NCBI RefSeq assembly: GCF_011058165.1
Contig: NZ_JAALEG010000024.1
Span: forward strand, 1 to 64,000
DNA: 64,000 bases
Direction: 5' to 3'
Source of the DNA: Rhodococcus aetherivorans
Lineage (GTDB): Bacteria > Actinomycetota > Actinomycetes > Mycobacteriales > Mycobacteriaceae
The position numbers were made by a program, and so were the translations under genes. Positions 53,305-63,371 of the stretch are shown piece after piece. The notes beneath the pieces were generated by a model, which did no database searches, was not told where the DNA came from, and saw nothing but the letters and a program-made list of their open reading frames with translations. Each line of letters starts with the position of its first letter. Position 1 is the stretch's first letter.

Positions 53305-53868
53305 TCAGTCGGCCAGCGCGAACCGAGCGAGCTGCGCGCAGTGGTGAGCCGACCATCGGCACTTGCCGTTGCGCATCACGCGTCCGACGAGTGCGGCGGC
53401 GGCCGGCTCCCACGGTACGGCGGCGAACTGCGCGCGGCTGGCGGGTCCGTCGGACCAGCCGATCGACACGACCGGCCCGTCGGGGCGGAACCGCAGGTCC
53501 GAGTGGGCCGCCGCGAGCACGTCCACGCTCGTTCCGGCGGCCGCCTCGAGGTCGTCGACGGCCACGGTGACCCGGCCGCCGATCCGGCGGGGCTGCGCCG
53601 CCGGGGCCTCCACGTACAGCCCCGCGGCCTCGATCGCGCCGACGTGCACGCTCACCAGCGGTTCCGCCTCGATGGAGCCGTCGTGCGGCGGCAGGCACAC
53701 CGCCGACCAGTACTCGCGTTCACTCATCCTCGGGTTGGGCACCGCGGCGCGCACGTAGTCGCGCAGCCAGGCTGTCGCCGCGGCGAACTCCGGGTACTGC
53801 TCGAACGTCCGGTAGCGGGTGTCGCGCAGCGGCAGGCCCGCCGGCGACAAGGGCGTACGGGCGTTCAC
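53305..53868 (-). CDS. Conserved hypothetical protein
   Basis: Encodes 187 aa, GTG start. No recognised family. EREYWSAVCLPPHDGSIEAE and VSVHVGAIEAAGLYVEA suggest a beta-rich fold; the C-terminus (MRNGKCRWSAHHCAQLARFA) has Cys and two His. It may be a small cytosolic protein. It ends 95 nt upstream of lhr. Confidence 0.5.
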   Translation of the reverse strand: MNARTPLSPAGLPLRDTRYRTFEQYPEFAAATAWLRDYVRAAVPNPRMSEREYWSAVCLPPHDGSIEAEPLVSVHVGAIEAAGLYVEAPAAQPRRIGGRVTVAVDDLEAAAGTSVDVLAAAHSDLRFRPDGPVVSIGWSDGPASRAQFAAVPWEPAAAALVGRVMRNGKCRWSAHHCAQLARFALAD

Positions 53869-53912
53869 TGGATTCGGTCCTCACGCACGCGGCCACCGTA
53901 CTCGATCTTGCT

Positions 53913-55277
53913 TCAGAGGATGACGCCCGGATTGAGGATGGATTCCGGGTCGAGCGCCGCCTTGATCCGCCGGGTCAGGGCCATCACGTCGGGACCCACC
54001 TGATCCGGCAGCCACGCCTTCTTCAGCCGGCCCACCCCGTGCTCCCCGGTGATGGTGCCGCCCAGCGCGATCGCCAGGTCCATGATCTGCCCGAAGGCCA
54101 CGTGCGCGCGGGCCGTCTGGTCGGCGTCGGCGGGGTCGTACACGATCAGCGGATGGGTGTTGCCGTCGCCGGCGTGCGCGATCACCGCCACCGTCACCGC
54201 ATTGCGGTCGGCGATCTCGGCGACACCCCCGACCAGTGCCGGCAGGGCCGGCAGGGGCACGCCGACATCCTCGAGCAGCAGGCTGCCGGTCCGTTCGACC
54301 GCCGGGATGGCCATCCGCCGCGCCGCCGCGAACGCCTCGCCCTCCTCGGGGTCGTCGGTCGAGAACACCTCCTCGGCACCGGCATCCTCGCACGCCCGCA
54401 CCATCGTCGCGATCTCCTGCGCCGAGGCCGTGCCCGGCGCGTCGGACCGGGCGATGAGCATCGCCTCGGTGTCGCGGTCCAGTCCCATGTGCAGCGCGTC
54501 CTCGACCGCATTGATCGAGGCGCGGTCCATGAACTCGAGCATCGCCGGGCGCAACGTGGCCGTCACGGCCAGCACCGCGTCGGCCGCGGCCTGGACCGAG
54601 CCGAACGTGGCGACCATCGTCGATGCCGGCGGTTGCGGCGGGAGGAGCCGCAGGGTCACCTCGGTGATGATGCCGAGGGTGCCCTCGCTGCCGACGAACA
54701 GCTTGGTCAGCGACAGGCCAGCCACGTCCTTGAGGCGGGGTCCGCCGAGCCGCACCGCGGTGCCGTCGGCGAGCACCACCTCGAGGCCGAGGACGTAGTC
54801 CGTGGTGACGCCGTACTTCACGCAGCACAGCCCCCCGGCGTTGGTCGCCGCGTTGCCGCCGATCGTGCACATCTCGAACGAGGACGGGTCGGGCGGATAC
54901 CACAGCCCGTGCTCGGCCGCGGCCCGCTTGACCTCGGCGTTGAGCAGTCCCGGCTGGACGACCGCCGTGCGGGTGACCGGGTCCACGGTGATCGCCCGCA
55001 TCCGCTCGGTGCTCAGCACGATCCCGCCCGGCACCCCGCCCGCCCCGCCGGACAGGCTGGTGCCCGCGCCGCGCGGCACCACGGGCACCCGGTGGGCGCT
55101 CGCCCATCGCAGTGTGGCTTGCACGTCCGCCGTGCGCGTGGCCCGCACGACCGCGCGCGGCACCGCCGCGTCCGGATCGCGCGCCCAGTCCTGCCGGTAC
55201 CCGGCGAGCAGGTCCGGATCGGTGATCAGCGCGCCGGCCGGGAGCTGGTCGGCGAGTTCGGCGAGATCGGCGGACAC
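53913..55277 (-). CDS. FAD-linked oxidase of the GlcD/D-lactate dehydrogenase family
   Basis: Encodes 454 aa from GTG 55277. VPVVPRGAGTSLSGGAGGVP and IGGNAATNAGGLCCVKYGVT bind FAD; LFVGSEGTLGIITEVTLRLL, IAHAGDGNTHPLIVYD and GEHGVGRLKKAWL complete the GlcD/Dld signature. It oxidises a 2-hydroxy acid such as glycolate or D-lactate. Starts 2 nt after the acyl-CoA ligase stop, so both are co-transcribed. Confidence 0.92.
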   Translation of the reverse strand: MSADLAELADQLPAGALITDPDLLAGYRQDWARDPDAAVPRAVVRATRTADVQATLRWASAHRVPVVPRGAGTSLSGGAGGVPGGIVLSTERMRAITVDPVTRTAVVQPGLLNAEVKRAAAEHGLWYPPDPSSFEMCTIGGNAATNAGGLCCVKYGVTTDYVLGLEVVLADGTAVRLGGPRLKDVAGLSLTKLFVGSEGTLGIITEVTLRLLPPQPPASTMVATFGSVQAAADAVLAVTATLRPAMLEFMDRASINAVEDALHMGLDRDTEAMLIARSDAPGTASAQEIATMVRACEDAGAEEVFSTDDPEEGEAFAAARRMAIPAVERTGSLLLEDVGVPLPALPALVGGVAEIADRNAVTVAVIAHAGDGNTHPLIVYDPADADQTARAHVAFGQIMDLAIALGGTITGEHGVGRLKKAWLPDQVGPDVMALTRRIKAALDPESILNPGVIL

Positions 55278-55279
55278 GG

Positions 55280-56824
55280 TCAGCCTGCCGGGGTGAGGTA
55301 GCGGGCGCGCAGCTTGTGTTTGACGAGCTTGCCGGTGGGCGTGCGCGGCAGGTCGTCGGAGAAGTCGATGCTGCGCGGCGCCTTGAAGTGGGAGACGCGC
55401 TCGCGGACGAAGTCGAGGAGCTCGCGCTCGACCTCGGGTCCGGGCTCGACGCCGTCGGCGAGCTGGACGACGGCCTTGACCTCCTCGCCCATCTCCTCGT
55501 TGGGGACCCCGATCACCGCGACGTCGTACACCTTGGGGTGCAGGGTGAGGACGTTCTCCGATTCCTGCGGGTAGATGTTCACGCCGCCGGAGATGATCGT
55601 GAACGCGGCCCGGTCGGTGAGGTACAGGTAGCGCTCCTCGTCGAGGTATCCGATGTCGCCGCTGGTGGTCCAGGTCGGATGATCGGGGTGCGTCGCCTCC
55701 TCGGTCTTCTCCGGGTCGTTGTGGTACTCGAACGGCCGCTCGTCGCGCTCCCACCACACCGTGCCGGTGGCACCGACCGGCAGCTCGGCGCCGCTGTCGT
55801 CGCAGATGTGGACGACGCCCATCACGCCGTCGCGACCCACGGATCCCGGGTGTGCAAGCGCCTGCTCCGAGTCGATGAACGTGGCGCCCGCGCCCTCGGT
55901 GGAGGCGTAGTACTCGTACACGATCGGGCCCCACCACTCGATCATGGCGCGCTTGATCTCCGGCGGGCACGGCGCCGCCGCGTGGATGGCGACCTTCAGG
56001 CTCGACATGTCGTACTTGCCACGCACCTCCTCGGGGAGCTTGAGCATCCGCACGAACATCGTCGGCACCCACTGGCTGTGGGTGACGCGGTAACGCTCGA
56101 TCAGGGCGAGCGCCTCCTCCGGCTCGAACCGGTCCATGAGGACCACCGTGCCCCCGACGGACTGCACCACTCCGCAGAAGCGAAGCGGCGCAGCGTGATA
56201 CAGCGGGGCCGGGCACAGGTACACCGACTCGGCATCGAAGCCGTACATCGGGGCGAACACCGCCGTGTAGGGGTCCGGGACGTCCTGGACCTGTCCCTCG
56301 GGCAGCTTCGGCTTGATGCCCTTGGGCCGGCCGGTGGTGCCCGAGGAGTAGAGCATGTCCTGACCACGCGGCTGCGACTCCAGCGGCGAGGCGTCGAATG
56401 CCGCGAGCGCGTGGGCGTAGTCGTCGAAGCCGGGCAGTGCACCGCCGTACACGAGCCGGCGGATCACGTTCGGGTAAGCCCCGGAACGGGTGTCGATCGC
56501 GGTCGCCGCGCCCGCCGAGGCGAGGAGCACCTTCGCGCCGCAGTCGTTGACCACGTAGGCGGCCTCGGCGGGGGTGAGGTGCCAGTTGACCACCGTGACG
56601 TACAGGCCGGAACGCAGCGCCGCCCAGTAGACCTCCATCACCCGCAGGTCGTTGTCCGAGATCAGCGCGATGTGGTCGCCCGGCTCGAGTCCGGCGGCGC
56701 GCAGGTATTTCGCGAGGCGGACGGAGCTCTCGTCGAGCTGCCGGTAGGTGAGCGACTCCCCGGTGGCGGGCCGCACGATGGCGGGCTTGTCGGGGGTCGT
56801 GGCGACGAAGTTCCCAGGAAACAT
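55280..56824 (-). CDS. Fatty-acyl-CoA ligase (FadD type)
   Basis: Encodes 514 aa. AMP-binding motif MLYSSGTTGRPKGIKPK, YYASTEGAG (A5), TSGDIGYLDEERYLYLTDR (A7), SGGVNIYPQESENVLT (A8) and the catalytic Lys in PRTPTGKLVKHKL (A10). It activates a carboxylic acid to the acyl-CoA through an acyl-AMP. ATG 56824 gives MFPGNFVATTPDKPA. Substrate chain length unknown. Confidence 0.94.
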   Translation of the reverse strand: MFPGNFVATTPDKPAIVRPATGESLTYRQLDESSVRLAKYLRAAGLEPGDHIALISDNDLRVMEVYWAALRSGLYVTVVNWHLTPAEAAYVVNDCGAKVLLASAGAATAIDTRSGAYPNVIRRLVYGGALPGFDDYAHALAAFDASPLESQPRGQDMLYSSGTTGRPKGIKPKLPEGQVQDVPDPYTAVFAPMYGFDAESVYLCPAPLYHAAPLRFCGVVQSVGGTVVLMDRFEPEEALALIERYRVTHSQWVPTMFVRMLKLPEEVRGKYDMSSLKVAIHAAAPCPPEIKRAMIEWWGPIVYEYYASTEGAGATFIDSEQALAHPGSVGRDGVMGVVHICDDSGAELPVGATGTVWWERDERPFEYHNDPEKTEEATHPDHPTWTTSGDIGYLDEERYLYLTDRAAFTIISGGVNIYPQESENVLTLHPKVYDVAVIGVPNEEMGEEVKAVVQLADGVEPGPEVERELLDFVRERVSHFKAPRSIDFSDDLPRTPTGKLVKHKLRARYLTPAG

Positions 56825-56963
56825 GCCCCTTGGTCTACCACAGCTGTGGCCCGGGTCACGTGAGCCGAGAGACGCTCGGCGCAACTGCTCGACCGGCCCG
56901 TCCGGTCGGCGTACCCTCACCCGCACGTGAACGGCACCGGAGCATGCGGACGGGAGGGACGAC

Positions 56964-57932
56964 GTGGCGCTCGCTCTCGAGAAGGACCGCCTGGTGTTCG
57001 AGTTCCCCGAGGTGCACGCCGCCGCCCGCATGGCCGTCTCGTTCCACCGCACCCTGCGGGTGCCGGACGACGGCAACACCTACCCGTTGCCGCCCGGCCT
57101 GGGACGGTTCCCGCTGCGGGCTGTCGCCGGACTCGACGACGCCCGGATACCGGACTCGTGGCGGTCCCGCGGCGGACTGGTGATGCCGATGTGGCAGTCG
57201 GAGGCGTGCTGGCTCGGGTTCGAGTCCCGGTACCCGTTCCTGGTGAAGGTCGCCGCCGGGGACGTCGACGCGCTCACCGGCGAAACCTGGTCGCCGGTGC
57301 CGGACTTCGAACGCGAGGACTACCTCGAGGTGCCGGCGCAACCGTGGCTCGACGGCTTCGTCGTGGCGCAGGGGCGGGTGCGCCAGTTCGTCGCGATGCC
57401 GCTCGGTTCCGGCTACGGCGTCGAGGAGCAGCTGCGGTCCGAGCCGGCGCAGGGCGGGATCCGCATCGCGGCGTACCCCATGCGGGCGCGACGATGGGAG
57501 GAACGTGCCGAGTTCGACGCCCGGCGTCCGATGCACTCCTTCGCGCCGGCCGCGGCCATGGGGCTCGGTGCCGGCGGGTCCGTCGAGCAGGGCGTCGCCA
57601 CCCCGGTCGAACCGCACGATGCGTGGGACCTCGACCACCGCTCGGTCGTCGACGTGCACCTGGTGAACAGCGAGCAGTGGCGCACGGTCACCGGGGAGGA
57701 CCCACCGACCCGGCCCCTGGCCGCCGCCGACTACACCGGGCGCGGATTCCCGTGGTTCGAGCTCTACGACGAGGCCGTCGCGCGGCAGGGGGCGCAGCCG
57801 CTCGCGGACGTCGACACGGTCGCCGACGTCGGGCGGCGCCGCGGGGAGCCGTTGCCCGGCAACGAGACCGTCACGGTGCCCGAACCGATCCGGATCCGGC
57901 CGGCCCCGCGCGATCCCGGCCGCCGCGGATGA
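56964..57932 (+). CDS. Conserved hypothetical protein
   Basis: Encodes 322 aa from GTG with GGGAGG upstream. The N-terminal 220 residues are conserved-looking (SEACWLGFESRYPFLVKVAA, QPWLDGFVVAQGRVRQFVAM, GYGVEEQLRSEPAQGGIRIA). The tail (TVPEPIRIRPAPRDPGRRG) is probably unstructured. No family recognised and no membrane segment. First of three plus-strand genes that may be one transcript. Confidence 0.65.
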   Translation: MALALEKDRLVFEFPEVHAAARMAVSFHRTLRVPDDGNTYPLPPGLGRFPLRAVAGLDDARIPDSWRSRGGLVMPMWQSEACWLGFESRYPFLVKVAAGDVDALTGETWSPVPDFEREDYLEVPAQPWLDGFVVAQGRVRQFVAMPLGSGYGVEEQLRSEPAQGGIRIAAYPMRARRWEERAEFDARRPMHSFAPAAAMGLGAGGSVEQGVATPVEPHDAWDLDHRSVVDVHLVNSEQWRTVTGEDPPTRPLAAADYTGRGFPWFELYDEAVARQGAQPLADVDTVADVGRRRGEPLPGNETVTVPEPIRIRPAPRDPGRRG

Positions 57933-57954
57933 TCCGGCGGTATCGTCTGTCGGC

Positions 57955-58332
57955 ATGGGGCGGATCACCCAGCGCGTCGAACCGGAACCGCTTGCCGGCA
58001 GGCTGCTCGAGCACGGTCGGGCGGCGGTCGCGTTCGACGACGCCGGTGCGGTCACTGCGCTGCCCGCGCGGGTCCGGCGACGCGACGGCGAGTTGTGGGT
58101 CGGTGTGCCGCGGGAGTCGGTGCCGCCGTCGGCCGGTCTCGACCGGGTCACCGTCCTGCTCGACGACGGCGAATTCTGGTTCGAGCTGCGGGCGGTGAAC
58201 TGGCGCGGACGCCTCGCCGCGGCGGATGCCCCCGCCCCCGACGGTCGCGAGGACCTCGCCTGGTTCGTGTTCACGCCCCGGCGGGCCACCGCGTGGGACT
58301 ACGCGACCCTGCACGAGGAGCGGGACGCGTGA
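57955..58332 (+). CDS. Small conserved protein, possible split-barrel fold
   Basis: Encodes 125 aa. Beta-rich, with ERDA at the end overlapping the next gene by GTGA. GELWVGVPRESVPPSAGLDR and VTVLLDDGEFWFELRAVNWR recall the flavin-type split-barrel but lack clear FMN residues. It probably pairs with the PPOX-like neighbour. Confidence 0.55.
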   Translation: MGRITQRVEPEPLAGRLLEHGRAAVAFDDAGAVTALPARVRRRDGELWVGVPRESVPPSAGLDRVTVLLDDGEFWFELRAVNWRGRLAAADAPAPDGREDLAWFVFTPRRATAWDYATLHEERDA

Positions 58333-58763
58333 AGGCCGACGACGCCGTCGTGCGCGACTTCCTCGACCGTGCCCTCGTCGCGCGCCTGGCAACCCGCTCC
58401 CCGAAGGGCGCGGCGGCCCTGGCCCCGCTGTGGTTCGTGCAGGTCGACGGCCGGTTGTACTTCGGCACCGGTCGCAGCACCGTGGCGGCGCGCAACGCGG
58501 CCGCGAATCCCGACGTCGTGGTGCTGCTCGACGACGGCGAGCGGGGACCCGTCCTGCGGCTGCACGGCCGGGCCACCGTGCGGCCGGGCGGGCCACCGGC
58601 GGCCGTCATGGCCCGCTTCGGCCGGAAGTACTACCTGGCCGGGTGGCGCTCGGAACTGTCCCACGCGCGGAGCTGGCTCCTGCGTACGCGGTACTACGGC
58701 CGGACCGAACCGGCCACGATCGTCGTCGAACCGGGGGAGGCCGAGCTGCTGCGGCGGCCCTGA
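58329..58763 (+). CDS. PPOX-class flavin/F420-dependent oxidoreductase-like protein
   Basis: Encodes 144 aa, GTG start. ALVARLATRSPKGAAALAPL and WFVQVDGRLYFGTGRSTVAA, then NAAANPDVVVLLDDGERGPV, match the pyridoxamine 5'-phosphate oxidase-like split barrels, many of which use F420 in Actinobacteria. Substrate unknown. Coupled with the preceding gene. Confidence 0.82.
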   Translation: MKADDAVVRDFLDRALVARLATRSPKGAAALAPLWFVQVDGRLYFGTGRSTVAARNAAANPDVVVLLDDGERGPVLRLHGRATVRPGGPPAAVMARFGRKYYLAGWRSELSHARSWLLRTRYYGRTEPATIVVEPGEAELLRRP

Positions 58764-58773
58764 GGGGTGCCTC

Positions 58774-59934
58774 TCACGACGGCGGTCCGGCGTTCACGGC
58801 TGCGACGTGCCGCAGCCACTCGGCGAGCGCCTGGAATCGCTGCCGGTCGGGATGGTGGAACACCACCGTGTCGGGATCCGCCGACGCCGGCGCGCCGTCC
58901 CGGCCGCTGCCCGTCACGATCCGGAGCATGCCGTCGGTCTGGGGCAGCGCCGGGCGGAACTGCACGTCCACCACGTCCCGCAGACGGATCCGCTTGGGCG
59001 TCAACGGAACCGGACCCAACGCCCGCGCCACGGGGCCCTCCCGCAGGATCCACAGCCGGTCGCCCTGCACGACGATCTGCCCGCCCCACCCGTGGTACCG
59101 GTGCATCGGCAGCACCGGGTCGGGCGGGTCGGCGACCGGGCCGGGCGCCAGCCGCGGCACGACCACCGGCGGTCCGTCCAGGACGCGCTCGTCGATCTCG
59201 TCGGCCGGCGTCACCGACACCGTCACCTCGGCCGCCAGCCGGGATCCGCTCACCGCGGCCCGCGCGGCGGTGCCGAGTCCACGCGCGGACAGGTGCGTCA
59301 CGATCGGCAGCAGACGCGCACTGGACCGCCGGCCGAGGTATCCGCACGCCCGGTCGTCCACCCGCACCTCCACCAGCGCGCCGTCCGCCTCGTGGAGGGT
59401 GACGAGCAGGGCGTACTTGCCGGGCGGGTCGGCGTAGGGGTGCAGCAGGTCGAAGTGTCGTTCCTCCCCGGTGACCTGGAGGGTCCGGCCCGGGGGCAGC
59501 AGCGTGTAGGGCACGTCCGGAGGATCGTTGCGGGGCACCAGTCGGGCCGGGGCGCCGAGGCTGACCGAGACGCGGGCGATGACGCGGCCGCTGCGGGCCG
59601 GGTCGTCGTTGTAGGCGCCCGCATCGGCGGCCCAGATGCGGCCCGGCACGGTCGGCAGATACCCGCCTGCGACGACACGGCGGAGCACCGGCCCGTAGCG
59701 CAGCGCGTCGCCGTCGCCGAGGATGCCCAGCGTCAGCCCGTCCGCGCGCACGCTGACGCCGTGTGTCTCCGGCAGCAGGGACACCTCCCTCCGGATCTCG
59801 GCGCCGGCCGGCTCGAACGCCGCGCCGAGGGTCCGCACGATGTGGTCGGTCCACGCGAACTCGCCCTCGATCTCGGTGTCGAACCGGTCCGGTCGGCACC
59901 CCCACAGTCGGTACGGAACCAGCTTGTCGCTCAA
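58774..59934 (-). CDS. Conserved hypothetical protein (Rv3294c-like)
   Basis: Encodes 386 aa from TTG 59934, which overlaps the pcd stop as TTGA; no ATG or GTG lies nearer the start of homology (LSDKLVPYRLWG). The central part (KYALLVTLHEADGALVEVRV, ACGYLGRRSSARLLPIVTHL) looks like a HIRAN-type module; the C-terminal part (GGQIVVQGDRLWILREGPVA, RIRLRDVVDVQFRP) resembles DUF4429/PH-like folds. These calls are low certainty. Co-transcribed with pcd. Confidence 0.65.
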   Translation of the reverse strand: MSDKLVPYRLWGCRPDRFDTEIEGEFAWTDHIVRTLGAAFEPAGAEIRREVSLLPETHGVSVRADGLTLGILGDGDALRYGPVLRRVVAGGYLPTVPGRIWAADAGAYNDDPARSGRVIARVSVSLGAPARLVPRNDPPDVPYTLLPPGRTLQVTGEERHFDLLHPYADPPGKYALLVTLHEADGALVEVRVDDRACGYLGRRSSARLLPIVTHLSARGLGTAARAAVSGSRLAAEVTVSVTPADEIDERVLDGPPVVVPRLAPGPVADPPDPVLPMHRYHGWGGQIVVQGDRLWILREGPVARALGPVPLTPKRIRLRDVVDVQFRPALPQTDGMLRIVTGSGRDGAPASADPDTVVFHHPDRQRFQALAEWLRHVAAVNAGPPS

Positions 59935-61436
59935 CCGAACTCCACACCCTGCGCCAGCGGCAGATCGTCGGAGTAGTTGATCGTGTTGGTGGCGCGGCGC
60001 ATGTACGCCTTCCACGAGTCCGAACCCGACTCGCGGCCGCCGCCGGTCTCCTTCTCGCCGCCGAACGCGCCCCCGATCTCCGCGCCGGAGGTGCCGATGT
60101 TGACATTGGCGATGCCGCAGTCCGAGGCGGCGAGGAAGCGCTCGGCCTCGCGCTGGTCGGTGGTGAAGATCGACGACGAAAGTCCTTGGGGTACCCCGTT
60201 GTGCAGGGCGATCGCCTCGTCGAAGCCGTCGTAGGTCAGCACGTAGAGGATCGGGGCGAACGTCTCCTCCCGCACCACGTCCGTCTGCGCCGGCATCCGC
60301 ACGACCGCGGGCCGGACGTACACCCCGTCACCGGGGACCTCGACCGCGTCGCCGCCGGTGACGAGAATGCCGCCGTCGAGTTCGGCGCGCTCGAGCGCGG
60401 TCCGCATCGCGGCGTGGGCACGGCCGTCGATCAGCGGTCCGACGAGCACCCCGTCGTCGAACGGATCGCCCACCCGCAGCCCCGAGTAGGCCTTGGCGAT
60501 CCGCTCGGTCAGCTCGTCGACGACGGAGCGGTGGGCGATCAGCCGTCGCAGGGTGGTGCAGCGCTGCCCGGCGGTGCCGGCCGCGGCGAACACCACGGCC
60601 CGCACGGCGAGGTCGAGGTCGGCGGAGGGGCCGACGATCGCGCCGTTGTTGCCGCCGAGTTCGAGCAGGCAGCGCCCGAACCGCGCCGCCACCCGGGGCG
60701 CGACGATGCGGCCCATCCGGATCGAGCCCGTCGCGCTGACCAGCGCGACGCGCGGATCGTCGACCAGCGCCTCGCCGACGGCGGCGTCGCCGACCAGGAC
60801 GTGGTGCAGGCCGGCGGGGGCGCCCACGTCGCCCGCGGCCCGCTCGAGCAGCGCGTGGCAGGCCAGCGCCGTGAGCGGGGTCTTCTCGGAGGGCTTCCAC
60901 ACCACCGGATCGCCGCACACGAGCGCGATCGCGGTGTTCCAGGACCACACGGCGACGGGGAAGTTGAACGCAGAGATCACCGCGACCACCCCCAGCGGAT
61001 GCCACGTCTCCATCAGCCGGTGGCCGGGTCGCTCGGAGGGCATCGTGCGGCCGTAGAGCTGGCGCGAGAGGCCGACCGCGAACTCGCAGATGTCGATCAT
61101 CTCCTGCACCTCGCCGAGCGCTTCGGAGGGGATCTTCCCGGCCTCGAGCGTGACGAGCTCGGCGAGATCGGACTTGTGCTCGCCGAGCAGGTCCCCGAGC
61201 CTGCGGACCAGCCGTCCCCGCATCGGCGCCGGGACCTGCCGCCAGTGCCCGAAGGCCGCGCTCGCCGCGGCGACCGTGGCGTCGACGTCCGCGGCGCGGG
61301 CGGGGTGCAACCGCGCGAGCTCCGAGCCGTCGATCGGGCTGGTGACCGTGTGGGCGCCGTCGAGGGCGGGGGCGCTCGCCCCGCAGCGACGCAGCGCGGC
61401 CGCGGCGCGATCGTGCAGATTGCCAGTCGGATTCAT
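59931..61436 (-). CDS. pcd: L-piperidine-6-carboxylate (aminoadipate semialdehyde) dehydrogenase
   Basis: Encodes 501 aa of the ALDH7 class. VAVISAFNFPVAVWSWNTAI, the catalytic Glu in CLLELGGNNGAIVG and Cys in AGTAGQRCTTLRRLI are present; the end SDSWKAYMRRATNTINYSDD is ALDH7-like. It oxidises piperideine-6-carboxylate, the product of Lat, to 2-aminoadipate with NAD. Divergent from lrpA and lat. Confidence 0.93.
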   Translation of the reverse strand: MNPTGNLHDRAAAALRRCGASAPALDGAHTVTSPIDGSELARLHPARAADVDATVAAASAAFGHWRQVPAPMRGRLVRRLGDLLGEHKSDLAELVTLEAGKIPSEALGEVQEMIDICEFAVGLSRQLYGRTMPSERPGHRLMETWHPLGVVAVISAFNFPVAVWSWNTAIALVCGDPVVWKPSEKTPLTALACHALLERAAGDVGAPAGLHHVLVGDAAVGEALVDDPRVALVSATGSIRMGRIVAPRVAARFGRCLLELGGNNGAIVGPSADLDLAVRAVVFAAAGTAGQRCTTLRRLIAHRSVVDELTERIAKAYSGLRVGDPFDDGVLVGPLIDGRAHAAMRTALERAELDGGILVTGGDAVEVPGDGVYVRPAVVRMPAQTDVVREETFAPILYVLTYDGFDEAIALHNGVPQGLSSSIFTTDQREAERFLAASDCGIANVNIGTSGAEIGGAFGGEKETGGGRESGSDSWKAYMRRATNTINYSDDLPLAQGVEFG

Positions 61437-61472
61437 CGTCGATGTCCTTTCCGGTTCGATTAGCCTGCGCTG

Positions 61473-61919
61473 ATGGCGGAAAACTCGAAGGAGTCCCTGG
61501 ACGAGATCGACCGGCTGCTCATGCGCGAACTGGTGGTGGACGGCCGGGCGACGCTGGCCACTCTCGCCGAGAAGGCCGGATTGTCGATCTCCGCGGTGCA
61601 GTCCCGGGTTCGCCGCCTCGAAGCCCGGCAGGTGATCCGCGGATACGCGGCGAAGGTCGATCCCGAAGCGCTCGGGTTGATGCTGTCGGCGTTCGTCGCG
61701 ATCACCCCTCTCGACCCGTCCCAACCCGATGACGCGCCGGCGCGGTTGCGGCACATCGACGCCATCGAATCCTGCCACTCCGTGGCGGGGGACGAGAGCT
61801 ACATCCTGCTCGTGCGCGTCGCCTCGCCTCGGGCGCTCGAACAACTGCTCCAGGAGATCCGCGCGACGGCGAATGTGGCCACCCGCAGCACCGTCATCCT
61901 CCAAACATTTTACGAATGA
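61473..61919 (+). CDS. lrpA: Lrp/AsnC-family regulator of lysine catabolism
   Basis: Encodes 148 aa. HTH at about residues 25-46 (TLATLAEKAGLSISAVQSRV) and a RAM ligand domain from 70 (AFVAITPLDP, GDESYILLVRVASPRALEQL). Lies 36 nt from divergent pcd and 69 nt before lat, as Rv3291c does, so it likely regulates both according to lysine or other amino-acid levels. Confidence 0.94.
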   Translation: MAENSKESLDEIDRLLMRELVVDGRATLATLAEKAGLSISAVQSRVRRLEARQVIRGYAAKVDPEALGLMLSAFVAITPLDPSQPDDAPARLRHIDAIESCHSVAGDESYILLVRVASPRALEQLLQEIRATANVATRSTVILQTFYE

Positions 61920-61925
61920 TAGTCG

Positions 61926-61946
61926 AAGGAAGGGGTGATCTTCCTT
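61926..61946 (+). promoter_or_regulatory. Inverted repeat between lrpA and lat
   Basis: AAGGAAG, 7 nt (GGGTGAT), CTTCCTT: perfect 7-bp arms in an AT-richer stretch. It could be the lrpA terminator or an Lrp-binding site. A TACTCT (61977-61982) 6 nt before the lat ATG and the absence of a ribosome binding site suggest that the lat mRNA may be leaderless. Confidence 0.5.
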
Positions 61947-61988
61947 TATCGCGCCGATCTTGGCGGAACTTTGACGTACTCTCTGGGC

Positions 61989-63332
<1,344 letters not shown>

Positions 63333-63371
63333 TCCGCCGGGCCGGGAACTGTCCGGCAGAGTCGGACCCGG

